From Xanthobacteraceae bacterium (GTDB taxonomy: Bacteria; Pseudomonadota; Alphaproteobacteria; Rhizobiales; Xanthobacteraceae), in assembly GCA_030037105.1 (NCBI GenBank), contig JASHRY010000282.1, positions 1 through 7,665 of the forward strand: a stretch of 7,665 nt of DNA, read 5' to 3'. The stretch's first letter is position 1; each line of letters begins with the position of its first letter. The notes beneath the pieces are model-generated. The model saw only the letters and a program-made list of their open reading frames with translations. It did no database searches and was not told the origin of the DNA. This document shows positions 1 through 5,369 of this stretch, in pieces. The position numbers and the translations under genes are program-made.

Positions 1-73
1 CCGGCGCAAGCGACGCGCGCGGGCGGTCATCGCTTTCGTCCGCGAGAACCGCGAGGCCGCAGACCCCCTCCCA

Positions 74-96
74 TCCTCCCCCTTGCAGGGGGAGGA
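74..96. repeat. perfect GC-rich palindrome downstream of nuoD
   Basis: Nine bases (74-82) are exactly complementary to 88-96, around a five-base centre TTGCA. The arms are C-rich on the left and G-rich on the right. The element lies 72 bases past the nuoD stop in the direction of nuo transcription. It resembles the short CCTCCCCC-type palindromes scattered through intergenic regions of Hyphomicrobiales genomes. In RNA it would form a strong hairpin, but no T-run follows on either strand, so it is better described as an intergenic palindromic repeat that may protect or attenuate the transcript than as a proven terminator. Confidence 0.6.
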
Positions 97-167
97 GGAG
101 CCTAGCCGGACGCACGAGACGCCACACAGCGCTCGATTTCCCGAAGTCGTCATCCGATGTTCTGAAT

Positions 168-1358
168 TCATCGGTCGACCTCGCCGAAGACGATATCGAT
201 CGAGCCGAGGATCGCGGAGACGTCCGCGAGCATGTGGCCGCGGGAAAGAAAATCCATGGCCTGCAGGTGCGCGAAGCTCGGGGCGCGAATCTTGCACTTG
301 TACGGCCGATTGCCGCCGTCGGCGACGAGATAGACGCCGAACTCGCCTTTCGGCGCCTCGACCGCGACATAGACCTCGCCGGCGGGCACGTGGAAGCCTT
401 CGGTATAGAGCTTGAAATGATGGATGAGCGCTTCCATCGAGCGTTTCATCACCGCGCGGCGCGGCGGCACGATCTTATTGTCGTCGACCACGACCGGCCC
501 CTGTCCGTCGGCCGAGCGCAATCTCTCCACGCATTGCTTCATGATGCGCACCGACTGGCGCATCTCTTCCATGCGTACGCAATAGCGGTCGTAACAGTCG
601 CCGTTCTTGCCCACGGGAATATCGAAATCGAGCTCGGCATAGCACTCGTAGGGCTGCGCCTTGCGCAAATCCCAGACCGCGCCGGAGCCGCGCACCATGA
701 CGCCGGAGAAGCCCCACGCCCAGGCATCCTCGAGCCTTACCACGCCGATATCGACATTGCGCTGCTTGAAGATGCGGTTATCGGTGAGCAACTCTTCGAG
801 GTCGTCGCACACTTTGAGGAACGGGTCGCAAAACGCCTCGATGTCGTCGATCAGCTTCGGCGGCAAATCCTGATGCACGCCGCCGACGCGAAAATAGGCC
901 GCGTGCATGCGCGAGCCGGAGGCGCGCTCGTAGAAACCCATCAGCTTCTCGCGCTCCTCGAAACCCCACAGCGGCGGGGTGAGCGCGCCGACATCCATGG
1001 CCTGGGTGGTGACGTTGAGAAGGTGCGAGAGGAGCCGGCCGATCTCGCAATAGAGTACGCGGATCAGCTGCGCCCGCCTCGGAATGGCAACGCCGAGGAG
1101 CTTCTCCGCGGCCAGGCAGAACGCGTGTTCCTGGTTGATCGGCGCGACGTAGTCGAGGCGGTCGAAATAGGGAATCGCCTGCAGATAGGTCTTGTGCTCG
1201 ATCAGTTTTTCGGTGCCGCGGTGCAGGAGCCCGATATGCGGGTCCACGCGCTCCACCACCTCGCCGTCGAGTTCGAGGACGAGGCGCAGCACGCCGTGCG
1301 CCGCGGGATGTTGCGGCCCGAAATTGATGGTGAAGTTGCGGGCAGCGGTTTCGGTCAT
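168..1358 (-). CDS. nuoD: NADH-quinone oxidoreductase subunit D (complex I 49 kDa subunit)
   Basis: A 396-residue protein of normal alphaproteobacterial length. NuoD sits in the peripheral arm of complex I on the cytoplasmic face of the inner membrane and, with NuoB, forms the ubiquinone-reduction site. The N-terminus carries the GPQHPAAHG block. His21 in that block and Tyr70 in the RLDY motif correspond by spacing (49 residues) to His38 and Tyr87 of the Thermus Nqo4 subunit, which contact the quinone headgroup. Further family blocks are [16 protein letters not shown] (about 122-137), [48 protein letters not shown], and a C-terminus ending FGEVDR, as is usual. The ATG at 1358 gives the standard [18 protein letters not shown] start, although no good ribosome binding site precedes it. 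The gene starts 32 bases after the stop of the thioesterase gene, which here separates it from nuoC. Identification is secure. Confidence 0.97.
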   Translation of the reverse strand: MTETAARNFTINFGPQHPAAHGVLRLVLELDGEVVERVDPHIGLLHRGTEKLIEHKTYLQAIPYFDRLDYVAPINQEHAFCLAAEKLLGVAIPRRAQLIRVLYCEIGRLLSHLLNVTTQAMDVGALTPPLWGFEEREKLMGFYERASGSRMHAAYFRVGGVHQDLPPKLIDDIEAFCDPFLKVCDDLEELLTDNRIFKQRNVDIGVVRLEDAWAWGFSGVMVRGSGAVWDLRKAQPYECYAELDFDIPVGKNGDCYDRYCVRMEEMRQSVRIMKQCVERLRSADGQGPVVVDDNKIVPPRRAVMKRSMEALIHHFKLYTEGFHVPAGEVYVAVEAPKGEFGVYLVADGGNRPYKCKIRAPSFAHLQAMDFLSRGHMLADVSAILGSIDIVFGEVDR

Positions 1359-1379
1359 GGTGGGGCTTCGATTACCCTG

Positions 1380-1420
1380 TTCGCCATTTGCTATCGGCTA
1401 TTCGCCATTTGCAATTCGCC
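1380..1420. repeat. short direct repeat over the thioesterase stop codon
   Basis: The 12-mer TTCGCCATTTGC occurs at 1380-1391 and again at 1401-1412, a 21-base period, followed by a partial third copy TTCGCC at 1415-1420. A related TATCGGCTA stretch lies between the two full copies. On the coding (minus) strand the repeat encodes the last residues of the thioesterase (GELQMANSR) and its TAG stop, then runs into the gap before nuoD. Repeats of the form ATTCGCCATTCGC or TATTCGC are familiar from intergenic DNA of Hyphomicrobiales. The direct repeat is seen in the sequence; membership of a wider genomic family is inference. Confidence 0.7.
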
Positions 1421-1837
1421 CGCTTTCGCGGTCTTGGCCGCGACCCGGGCGTTGAACTTGTCCCAGACGACAACGAAGCGTTCGTGACGGCCTTCGCCGA
1501 TCAGATCGATGCCGTCGTGCGCCTTGACCTTGAAGACCACGCGCTGGCCGACGACTTCGGCGCATTCGGCATCGACCGTCACCGTCATGCCGGGAGGCGT
1601 CGCGGCCAAGTGGCTCACGTCGACGTGGACGCCGAGGCTGCCTTCGCCCGGGTCGAGATGCGGGGCAAGCAACTCGGTGCATGTCCACTCCATCAGCACG
1701 ATCATATAGCCGGTGGCAAAGACCTTCGGCATCGCCGCGATCAGGGGTGATTCGGGATAGGTGTAGGGGACGGTCTTGTTCTCCGGCACCTTGTAGGCGA
1801 GGCGATGGGTGAGGCCGGGCTTGAGCGTCGGTTTCAT
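1391..1837 (-). CDS. FlK-like hotdog-fold acyl-CoA thioesterase within the nuo operon
   Basis: A 148-residue protein resembling fluoroacetyl-CoA thioesterase FlK of Streptomyces cattleya. Shared blocks include YPESP (27-31), VFATG (39-43), MEW (49-51), PGEGSLG (63-69), TPPG..VTV (80-88), AHDG (107-110) and KFNA (127-130). Thr42, Glu50 and His76, the FlK catalytic residues, and Gly69 fall at identical numbers. Such enzymes hydrolyse small acyl-CoA thioesters in the cytosol as single-domain dimers. The FlK lid residues Phe33 and Phe36, linked to fluoroacetyl selectivity, are Ile33 and Met36 here and Leu26 is Thr26, so the substrate is probably a different short acyl-CoA. The ATG at 1837 was chosen because it lies 13 bases after the nuoC stop, has a weak AGAAAAGG ribosome site, and matches the FlK length; the frame stays open upstream only by overlapping nuoC. 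It is probably co-transcribed with nuoABC and nuoD. Family assignment is strong; substrate and link to complex I are unknown. Confidence 0.88.
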   Translation of the reverse strand: MKPTLKPGLTHRLAYKVPENKTVPYTYPESPLIAAMPKVFATGYMIVLMEWTCTELLAPHLDPGEGSLGVHVDVSHLAATPPGMTVTVDAECAEVVGQRVVFKVKAHDGIDLIGEGRHERFVVVWDKFNARVAAKTAKAGELQMANSR

Positions 1838-1850
1838 TTCGAGCCTTTTC

Positions 1851-2480
1851 TCACGATACTTGCCCGCCGCGGTCGCCGATCTTTGCCGCCTTCTCATCGC
1901 CCGGCAGCGGGTAATCCGTGCCTTCCCAGGGCGAGAGGAAATCGAAATTGCGGAATTCCTGGGCGAGCCGCACCGGCGCGTAAACCACGCGCTTGAGCTC
2001 GTCGTCGTAGCGCACCTCGACGAAGCCGGTGAGCGGAAAATCCTTGCGCAGCGGATGGCCCTCGAAGCCGTAATCGGTGAGCAGGCGGCGCATGTCCGGG
2101 TGGCCGGTGAAGACGACGCCGTAGAGGTCATAGGTCTCGCGCTCGAACCAATTGGCGCCGGGGAAAACCTCGATGATCGAAGGCACCGGCGTTCCTTCGT
2201 CGGTCTCCGCCTTCACGCGGATGCGCACATTGTGCTTGGGCGACAGCAGATGATAGACGACGTCGAAGCGCCGCTCCCGGCCCGGCCAGTCGACCGCGGT
2301 GATATCGACGATATTCCAGAACAGGCAACGCGGGTCGTCGCGCAGGAAGCGCATGACCGCGACAATGTCGCTCGCCTGCGCGGTTATCGTCAGCTCGCGA
2401 AAGGCGATCGAATAGCCCTTGACCGCGGGCTCAAGCGCATCAGCGATGGTCCGGCCGAGAGTATCGAGTGTCTCATCCAT
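1851..2480 (-). CDS. nuoC: NADH-quinone oxidoreductase subunit C (complex I 30 kDa subunit)
   Basis: A 209-residue separate NuoC (not fused to NuoD as in enterobacteria). It is a peripheral-arm subunit without cofactors that packs against NuoD in the NADH:ubiquinone oxidoreductase. The family signature is complete at about residues 113-152: [12 protein letters not shown], then [24 protein letters not shown]. The N-terminal half contains the usual [20 protein letters not shown] region (about 59-78). The C-terminal end is the alphaproteobacterial [16 protein letters not shown] type followed by a short charged tail. The ATG at 2480 lies two bases after the nuoB stop, which suggests coupled translation; the same frame stays open upstream through nuoB but that part is a shadow. 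The next gene downstream is the thioesterase rather than nuoD. Identification is secure. Confidence 0.97.
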   Translation of the reverse strand: MDETLDTLGRTIADALEPAVKGYSIAFRELTITAQASDIVAVMRFLRDDPRCLFWNIVDITAVDWPGRERRFDVVYHLLSPKHNVRIRVKAETDEGTPVPSIIEVFPGANWFERETYDLYGVVFTGHPDMRRLLTDYGFEGHPLRKDFPLTGFVEVRYDDELKRVVYAPVRLAQEFRNFDFLSPWEGTDYPLPGDEKAAKIGDRGGQVS

Positions 2481-2482
2481 CT

Positions 2483-3055
2483 TCAGCGTTCGATCGTGGC
2501 GGTGCGGCGGATTTTCTTCTGCAGCAGGAGCACGCCGTAGAGCAGCGCCTCGGCGGTCGGCGGACAGCCGGGCACGTAGATATCGACTGGGACGATGCGG
2601 TCGCAGCCGCGCACGACCGAATAGGAATAATGGTAGTAGCCGCCGCCGTTGGCGCACGAGCCCATCGAAATCACGTAGCGCGGCTCCGGCATCTGGTCGT
2701 AGACCTTGCGCAACGCCGGAGCCATTTTGTTGGTCAGCGTGCCGGCGACGATCATCACGTCCGACTGGCGCGGCGAGGCGCGCGGGGCAACGCCGAAGCG
2801 CTCGATGTCGTAGCGCGGCATCGCCACCTGCATCATCTCGATCGCGCAGCAGGCGAGCCCAAACGTCATCCACATGAGCGAGCCGGTGCGCGCCCAGGCG
2901 ATGAGGTCGTCCGCCGCGGCGACCAGGAATCCCTTGTCGGCAAGCTCGCCGTTGAGGCCGGCAAAGAACGGATCATTGGCGCGCGCTGGCGTGACGGCGT
3001 GCGCGGCGACCATATCCCGGCCCGGCGCAACGATCGCAGGTTCGCTCAATTCCAT
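2483..3055 (-). CDS. nuoB: NADH-quinone oxidoreductase subunit B (N2 cluster subunit, 20 kDa / PSST)
   Basis: A 190-residue protein that holds the terminal 4Fe-4S cluster N2, which passes electrons to ubiquinone at the junction of the peripheral and membrane arms. The ligand pattern is visible: the tandem Cys69-Cys70 in [10 protein letters not shown], Cys134 in MGSCANGGG and Cys164 in [14 protein letters not shown]. Other conserved blocks are [19 protein letters not shown] and [24 protein letters not shown]. The ATG at 3055 is preferred over an in-frame GTG seven codons upstream (3076), because AAGGGAG sits at normal distance before the ATG and the added residues would extend deeper into nuoA. 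With this start the gene overlaps the end of nuoA by ten bases, consistent with translational coupling. The N-terminal 30 residues are variable, as is usual in this family. Confidence 0.97.
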   Translation of the reverse strand: MELSEPAIVAPGRDMVAAHAVTPARANDPFFAGLNGELADKGFLVAAADDLIAWARTGSLMWMTFGLACCAIEMMQVAMPRYDIERFGVAPRASPRQSDVMIVAGTLTNKMAPALRKVYDQMPEPRYVISMGSCANGGGYYHYSYSVVRGCDRIVPVDIYVPGCPPTAEALLYGVLLLQKKIRRTATIER

Positions 3056-3423
3056 TCGAGCGCTCCCTTCTTCCACTCATAGATAAACCCGATCGTGAGC
3101 ACCGCAAGAAACATCATCACCGAGCAATAGCCGAACAAACCTATATCTTTGGACGCCGTAACCCAGGGAAAAAAGAAAGCGATTTCGACATCGAAAATGA
3201 TGAGCAAGATGGCAACGAGATAGTAGCGGACGTCGAATTTCATGCGCGCGTCGTCGAAGGCGTTGAAGCCGCACTCGTAGGCGGAGAGCTTTTCCGGATC
3301 GGGTTGCTTGTAGGCGACCACGAAGGCCGAAAGGAGAAGCGCCACGCCGATCACGGCCGCGACCGCCACGAACACGACGAGCGGAAGATAGGCAAGCAGC
3401 AATTGATTGAGCGACTGAGTCAT
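3046..3423 (-). CDS. nuoA: NADH-quinone oxidoreductase subunit A (complex I ND3-like membrane subunit)
   Basis: A 125-residue integral membrane protein of complex I. Three hydrophobic segments are evident at about 11-36, 66-87 and 97-115. The long loop between the first two carries YECGF with Cys51, equivalent to the ND3 loop cysteine near the quinone cavity, followed by [19 protein letters not shown]. Asp78 and Glu80 in the second helix match the conserved acidic pair of E. coli NuoA (Asp79, Glu81). The C-terminus, [11 protein letters not shown], is typical. It is the first gene of the nuo operon and overlaps nuoB by ten bases. The ATG at 3423 has only a poor ribosome site and overlaps the stop of an arginine-rich upstream frame in an ATGA arrangement. 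A 304-base leader separates it from tRNA-Asp. Confidence 0.97.
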   Translation of the reverse strand: MTQSLNQLLLAYLPLVVFVAVAAVIGVALLLSAFVVAYKQPDPEKLSAYECGFNAFDDARMKFDVRYYLVAILLIIFDVEIAFFFPWVTASKDIGLFGYCSVMMFLAVLTIGFIYEWKKGALEWN

Positions 3424-3727
3424 CGGGCGCCACTTTGCTCGGCCATCACCGGACGGCGGCCTCCGTCGTCACCTCGGGAACATGCACCCCAGCGACGCGG
3501 TTCCGTCCGCGCCGGAACCGTGCCGATTTGCCCCAAATCGCTGCGGATGGCGCTGAAAAATCGAAGCGAGGCGACCCTTAGCGCAGTGCACAAAAAGGCG
3601 CAAGATAACCCCTCGCGCCGATGTCGGCGCTGCGCCGGGACGGAAGACAGAGTCGACATCACGCGCCCCAGGCGGCGGCGAATCGCACCGGCAATGGAGA
3701 GCTAAATACTTGAAATCATGGAAATCA
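3424..3727 (-). other. nuo operon leader region between tRNA-Asp and nuoA
   Basis: These 304 bases hold no gene I can support. A minus-strand frame from ATG 3659 to TGA 3420 is open for 79 residues, but it is arginine-rich and unlike known proteins. Its TGA overlaps the nuoA ATG. A small GC hairpin (CGCC at 3664-3667, GGCG at 3671-3674) lies on the tRNA side without a T-run, so there is no convincing terminator between tRNA-Asp and nuoA and read-through is possible. The promoter of the nuo operon should be here. Confidence 0.6.
3576..3603 (-). promoter_or_regulatory. weak candidate promoter for the nuo operon
   Basis: On the minus strand TTGCGC (3603-3598) is followed after 16 bases by CTAAGG (3581-3576). 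The -35-like box matches the first three consensus bases and resembles the candidate box before tRNA-Val. The -10-like box is poor. It would give a transcript with about 145 bases of leader before nuoA. This is a guess from pattern only. Confidence 0.22.
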
Positions 3728-3729
3728 TG
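3712..3729. repeat. 9-bp tandem duplication abutting the 3' end of tRNA-Asp
   Basis: GAAATCATG occurs twice back to back, at 3712-3720 and 3721-3729. On the minus strand this reads CATGATTTC twice, and the first copy starts inside the encoded CCA of tRNA-Asp. It is too short to be called an integration site; slippage is a sufficient explanation. Confidence 0.6.
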
Positions 3730-3805
3730 GCGGGAGCGACGGGGCTCGAACCCGCGACCTTCGGCGTGACAGGCCGACGCTCTAAACCAACTGAGCTACG
3801 CCCCC
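3728..3805 (-). tRNA. tRNA-Asp (GTC anticodon)
   Basis: The minus strand folds as a full cloverleaf. The acceptor GGGGGCG pairs with CGCTCCC, with one G-U pair and discriminator G. The D-arm is GCTC/GAGC with a ten-base loop. The anticodon stem TCGGC/GCCGA encloses the loop CTGTCAC, with anticodon GTC. The T-arm is GCGGG-TTCGAGC-CCCGT. The CCA end is encoded (3730-3728). It lies upstream of nuoA on the same strand and has a good -35 box 37 bases before its 5' end. Confidence 0.96.
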
Positions 3806-3818
3806 GGGGCGCGGTGCG

Positions 3819-3847
3819 CAGTTAAGGCCCACGTCCCCGCAAGTCAA
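3819..3847 (-). promoter_or_regulatory. probable sigma-70-type promoter of tRNA-Asp
   Basis: On the minus strand TTGACT (3847-3842) is followed after 16 bases by TTAACT (3825-3820), or after 17 by TAACTG. The -35 box matches five of six consensus bases; the -10 box is weaker. Transcription would start a few bases before the mature tRNA 5' end at 3805. Position and spacing fit well, but there is no direct evidence. Confidence 0.5.
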
Positions 3848-4026
3848 GAATTGCGGCCCAAAATGGGCGCCATGGGCTTGCCTTGCACGCGCCACAGAGT
3901 GAGCGAAGATACCGGGGTAAGCGCGAAAACATCGGTGGAATCGGCAAAACAAGCGTGGTCAGCCGCAACCGAATCGTCTAATTCGTTGGCGGTGAGCGGC
4001 GCTTTTCGCCCCGCTACTGCTTCATT
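3848..4026 (+). other. upstream region of the HU gene
   Basis: No gene is supported in this stretch. It must hold the promoter of the HU gene, but I could not pick a convincing -35/-10 pair. Two small inverted repeats are present: GCCCA-AAA-TGGGC at 3856-3868, and AGCGG (3995-3999) with CCGCT (4011-4015), the latter just before the HU ribosome site, where it could form a weak leader hairpin. A plus-strand frame through this region shows no protein-like features. Confidence 0.4.
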
Positions 4027-4038
4027 GAGGAGGATTCA

Positions 4039-4332
4039 ATGGCAGCCAAATCAACTGCTACGGTGACGTTGAAGCATCTCGCGGCGAGCCTCGCGGAGGA
4101 CAACGAGCTTTCGAAAAAACAGGCGGAAGCGATTCTTGGCGGTCTGGTCGGCCAAATCGTCAAGCATCTTAAAAAGGGCGAGCGCATTCGCATCGGCGGC
4201 CTTGGCATCCTGCAAGTGAGGAAGCGCGCCGCGCGCATGGGCCGCAATCCGGCCACCGGCGAAGCCATCCAAATCAAGGCAAGCAAGAAGGTCGCCTTCC
4301 GCGCTTCGAAAGAACTTAAGGAAGCGATCTGA
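4039..4332 (+). CDS. HU family nucleoid DNA-binding protein
   Basis: A 97-residue histone-like protein that binds and bends double-stranded DNA as a dimer. The fold is recognisable: an alpha-helical N-terminal part (about 8-47, TLKHLAASLAEDNELSKKQAEAIL), then the beta-arm region with RIRIGGLGILQVRKRAARMGRNPATGE (about 49-75). The GRNPATGE tip supplies the DNA-intercalating proline (72), and the closing segment is KKVAFRASKELKEAI. Lysine and arginine content is high, as expected. The start is clear: GAGGAGGA at 4027-4034 lies four bases before the ATG. It belongs to the Bradyrhizobium-type HU paralogues with a TVTLKHLA start, so I give no hupA/hupB symbol. Unusually, it stands on the plus strand between two minus-strand tRNA genes and converges on tRNA-Val. 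Confidence 0.95.
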   Translation: MAAKSTATVTLKHLAASLAEDNELSKKQAEAILGGLVGQIVKHLKKGERIRIGGLGILQVRKRAARMGRNPATGEAIQIKASKKVAFRASKELKEAI

Positions 4333-4338
4333 CAACGG

Positions 4339-4401
4339 ACGACAGACAACGGACGGCTGATAATGGACGGATCGATCTTTCCGGCGTCCGTCTTCCGTCG
4401 T
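4339..4401. terminator. imperfect palindrome between HU and tRNA-Val, possible bidirectional terminator
   Basis: The arm at 4339-4356 pairs with 4384-4401 at 14 of 18 positions, with a 27-base centre that includes the small palindrome GATCGATC. The left arm is made of GGAC/GAC/CAGAC modules and the right arm of GTCCGTC/GTCGTC modules. It begins just after the HU stop and ends 21 bases before the 3' end of the convergent tRNA-Val, the place where a shared terminator is expected. There is no T-run, only a CT-rich stretch at 4402-4417, so function as an intrinsic terminator is uncertain. Confidence 0.45.
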
Positions 4402-4422
4402 CTGTCCTCTCTCTCTCCGACA

Positions 4423-4499
4423 TGGTGGGCGGTGACGGATTCGAACCGCCGACATCCTGCGTGTAAAGCAGACGCTCTACCAGGCTGAGCTAACCGCCC
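4423..4499 (-). tRNA. tRNA-Val (TAC anticodon)
   Basis: The minus strand gives a complete cloverleaf. The acceptor GGGCGGT pairs with ACCGCCC, discriminator A. The D-arm is GCTC-AGCCTGGTA-GAGC. The anticodon stem TCTGC/GCAGG (one T-G pair) encloses the loop TTTACAC, with anticodon TAC. The T-arm is GGCGG-TTCGAAT-CCGTC. CCA is encoded (4425-4423). It is on the same strand as tRNA-Asp but separated from it by the oppositely oriented HU gene. Confidence 0.96.
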
Positions 4500-4508
4500 A
4501 CAGCGAGA

Positions 4509-4536
4509 TTTATCGCCGCGAGGCGCCGACGCGCAA
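4509..4536 (-). promoter_or_regulatory. probable promoter of tRNA-Val
   Basis: On the minus strand TTGCGC (4536-4531) is followed after 16 bases by GATAAA (4514-4509), which shares the central ATAA of the -10 consensus. The predicted start falls close to the tRNA 5' end at 4499. The spacing is the same as for the tRNA-Asp promoter. It is supported by position and pattern only. Confidence 0.45.
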
Positions 4537-4636
4537 GGGTGAGTTGCGCAGGCCCGCATCGCTCTAGTGACGCGGCGGCAAAGAATGTGAGATATTTCTT
4601 CAGTCACTGCGGTTGGTCGAACGCCACGGGGAAGCC

Positions 4637-4915
4637 ATGCGACCCACATTCGTGTTCATGATCGCTCTGCTGCTGACCCCGACGCCGGCAGCGTCCGCGC
4701 AAACGTTCCCGCCGCAGCCCGCGCCGCCGGCCAACCCGATGCTGGAAGGCAGCCAGCAGGAACGGCAGGCTTGCGCGCCGGATGTGGTCAAGTATTGTCA
4801 ACATCAATTGGACGTTAATGCGCAGGATACGCTGGCCATTCTCAACTGTCTGCAAACGAACAAGCCGAAGATCAGCGCCGCGTGCCGCACGGTGCTGATA
4901 AATCACGGACAGTAA
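4637..4915 (+). CDS. small secreted protein with one four-cysteine (GLG1-like) repeat
   Basis: A 92-residue protein of unknown function. Residues 1-21 form a clear Sec signal peptide: Arg2, the hydrophobic core FVFMIALLL, then a TPTPAASA end with likely cleavage ASA|Q. A proline-rich linker (24-34) leads to a compact domain with cysteines 46, 54, 71 and 83 (spacing C-x7-C-x16-C-x11-C). The layout ACAPDVVKYC...LNCLQTNKPKISAACRTVL matches one unit of the cysteine-rich repeat found in eukaryotic GLG1 and in many short periplasmic proteins of Hyphomicrobiales. Two disulfides are expected in the periplasm; no enzyme motif is seen. The ATG at 4637 is preferred to the TTG eight codons upstream, since it starts the signal peptide directly and has GGGGAAG before it. 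It is divergent from tRNA-Val and its role is not known. Confidence 0.8.
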   Translation: MRPTFVFMIALLLTPTPAASAQTFPPQPAPPANPMLEGSQQERQACAPDVVKYCQHQLDVNAQDTLAILNCLQTNKPKISAACRTVLINHGQ

Positions 4916-4950
4916 CGGCGACCGGCAGCAACTCGCGCCGGGCGCGCATC

Positions 4951-5160
4951 TCACCTGCTTGGCGACGACTGCATCTCGATCATCGCTTCGTCGTCGGTCC
5001 GGCGCTCCTCGCCGGTTTCGCTCCGCGCGACGTGCTCGGCCAGCCGCATCCACGACTGCGCCAAGGTCAACCACAATGCCTTGTCACTGTCTTCGTCCGC
5101 GGCTTGCGCCATCGCAACGCATCGTTCGGCGTACTTTCGATGATCCTGAATGGTCCCCAT
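4951..5160 (-). CDS. small conserved protein of unknown function
   Basis: A 69-residue soluble protein, mostly helical by composition. The N-terminal part has the spacing YAERCVAMAQAADEDSDKALWLTLAQSWMRLAEHV. This is the tyrosine/cysteine ... leucine-alanine-tryptophan-leucine-alanine pattern of a very common family of tiny Hyphomicrobiales proteins whose function is unknown. The remaining 20 residues are acidic and polar without structure I recognise. The ATG at 5160 is chosen; a GTG one codon upstream is an equal possibility. It converges on the secreted four-cysteine protein gene with 35 bases between stops and is divergent from ruvX. I can assign no function. Confidence 0.62.
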   Translation of the reverse strand: MGTIQDHRKYAERCVAMAQAADEDSDKALWLTLAQSWMRLAEHVARSETGEERRTDDEAMIEMQSSPSR

Positions 5161-5369
5161 CACACGCCATCCCCGACTGACTCAACACAGCGCGGAATAG
5201 AAGCGGCAAGTGCGGCGGAGAAGCGATCGTCGGGTGACCGAATGCGGGCCTCATCGGCACCAATCAAGGCGGCGGACCCATCCGCGGCCGGCGGCGGTCC
5301 GCTTCCCGGCGCTCAATCCCGCGCGCGTCGGCGTTGGTGGCTGTCGGCCATGCGTGCTACCGAGACACC
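5161..5369 (+). other. divergent intergenic region before ruvX
   Basis: About 209 bases between the divergent small gene and ruvX. The ruvX frame remains open upstream to a TTG at 5334, but the residues added are unlike the family. I see no strong promoter, repeat or RNA structure here. Confidence 0.4.

Noticed and set aside
1..30. Possible start of the next nuo gene on the minus strand (ATG at 30, reading MTARARRLRR)
   Set aside because: Only ten codons are inside the window, the peptide is arginine-rich and does not match a NuoE N-terminus I recognise, and several frames are open here because of high GC.
234..1487. 417-residue plus-strand frame antisense to nuoD
   Set aside because: It is a shadow of nuoD. 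The translation is histidine/arginine/alanine-rich without domain features, and nuoD on the other strand is unambiguous.
1838..2131. Upstream extension of the thioesterase frame into nuoC
   Set aside because: The added residues are serine/arginine-rich shadow of nuoC, whereas the ATG at 1837 aligns residue by residue with FlK.
2481..2873. Upstream extension of the nuoC frame by 131 codons into nuoB
   Set aside because: This part overlaps the conserved nuoB coding sequence in another frame and has no NuoC-like residues. The ATG at 2480 gives the family length.
3712..3805. tRNA-Asp 3' duplication as an attachment site for an integrated element
   Set aside because: The repeat is only nine bases and tandem, no integrase or mobile gene is present, and nuoA follows in the expected way.
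4014..4649. 211-residue minus-strand frame running through HU, tRNA-Val and their flanks
   Set aside because: It crosses a tRNA gene and is antisense to HU. The composition is that of non-coding high-GC sequence.
4934..4946. GC palindrome CGCGCC-G-GGCGCG between the convergent small genes as a terminator
   Set aside because: The centre is one base, so only a shorter hairpin could form, and no T-run follows on either strand.
5334..5369. TTG start for ruvX 12 codons upstream
   Set aside because: The additional residues (MVAVGHACYRDT) are not typical of RuvX, and the ATG at 5370 starts the usual family N-terminus.
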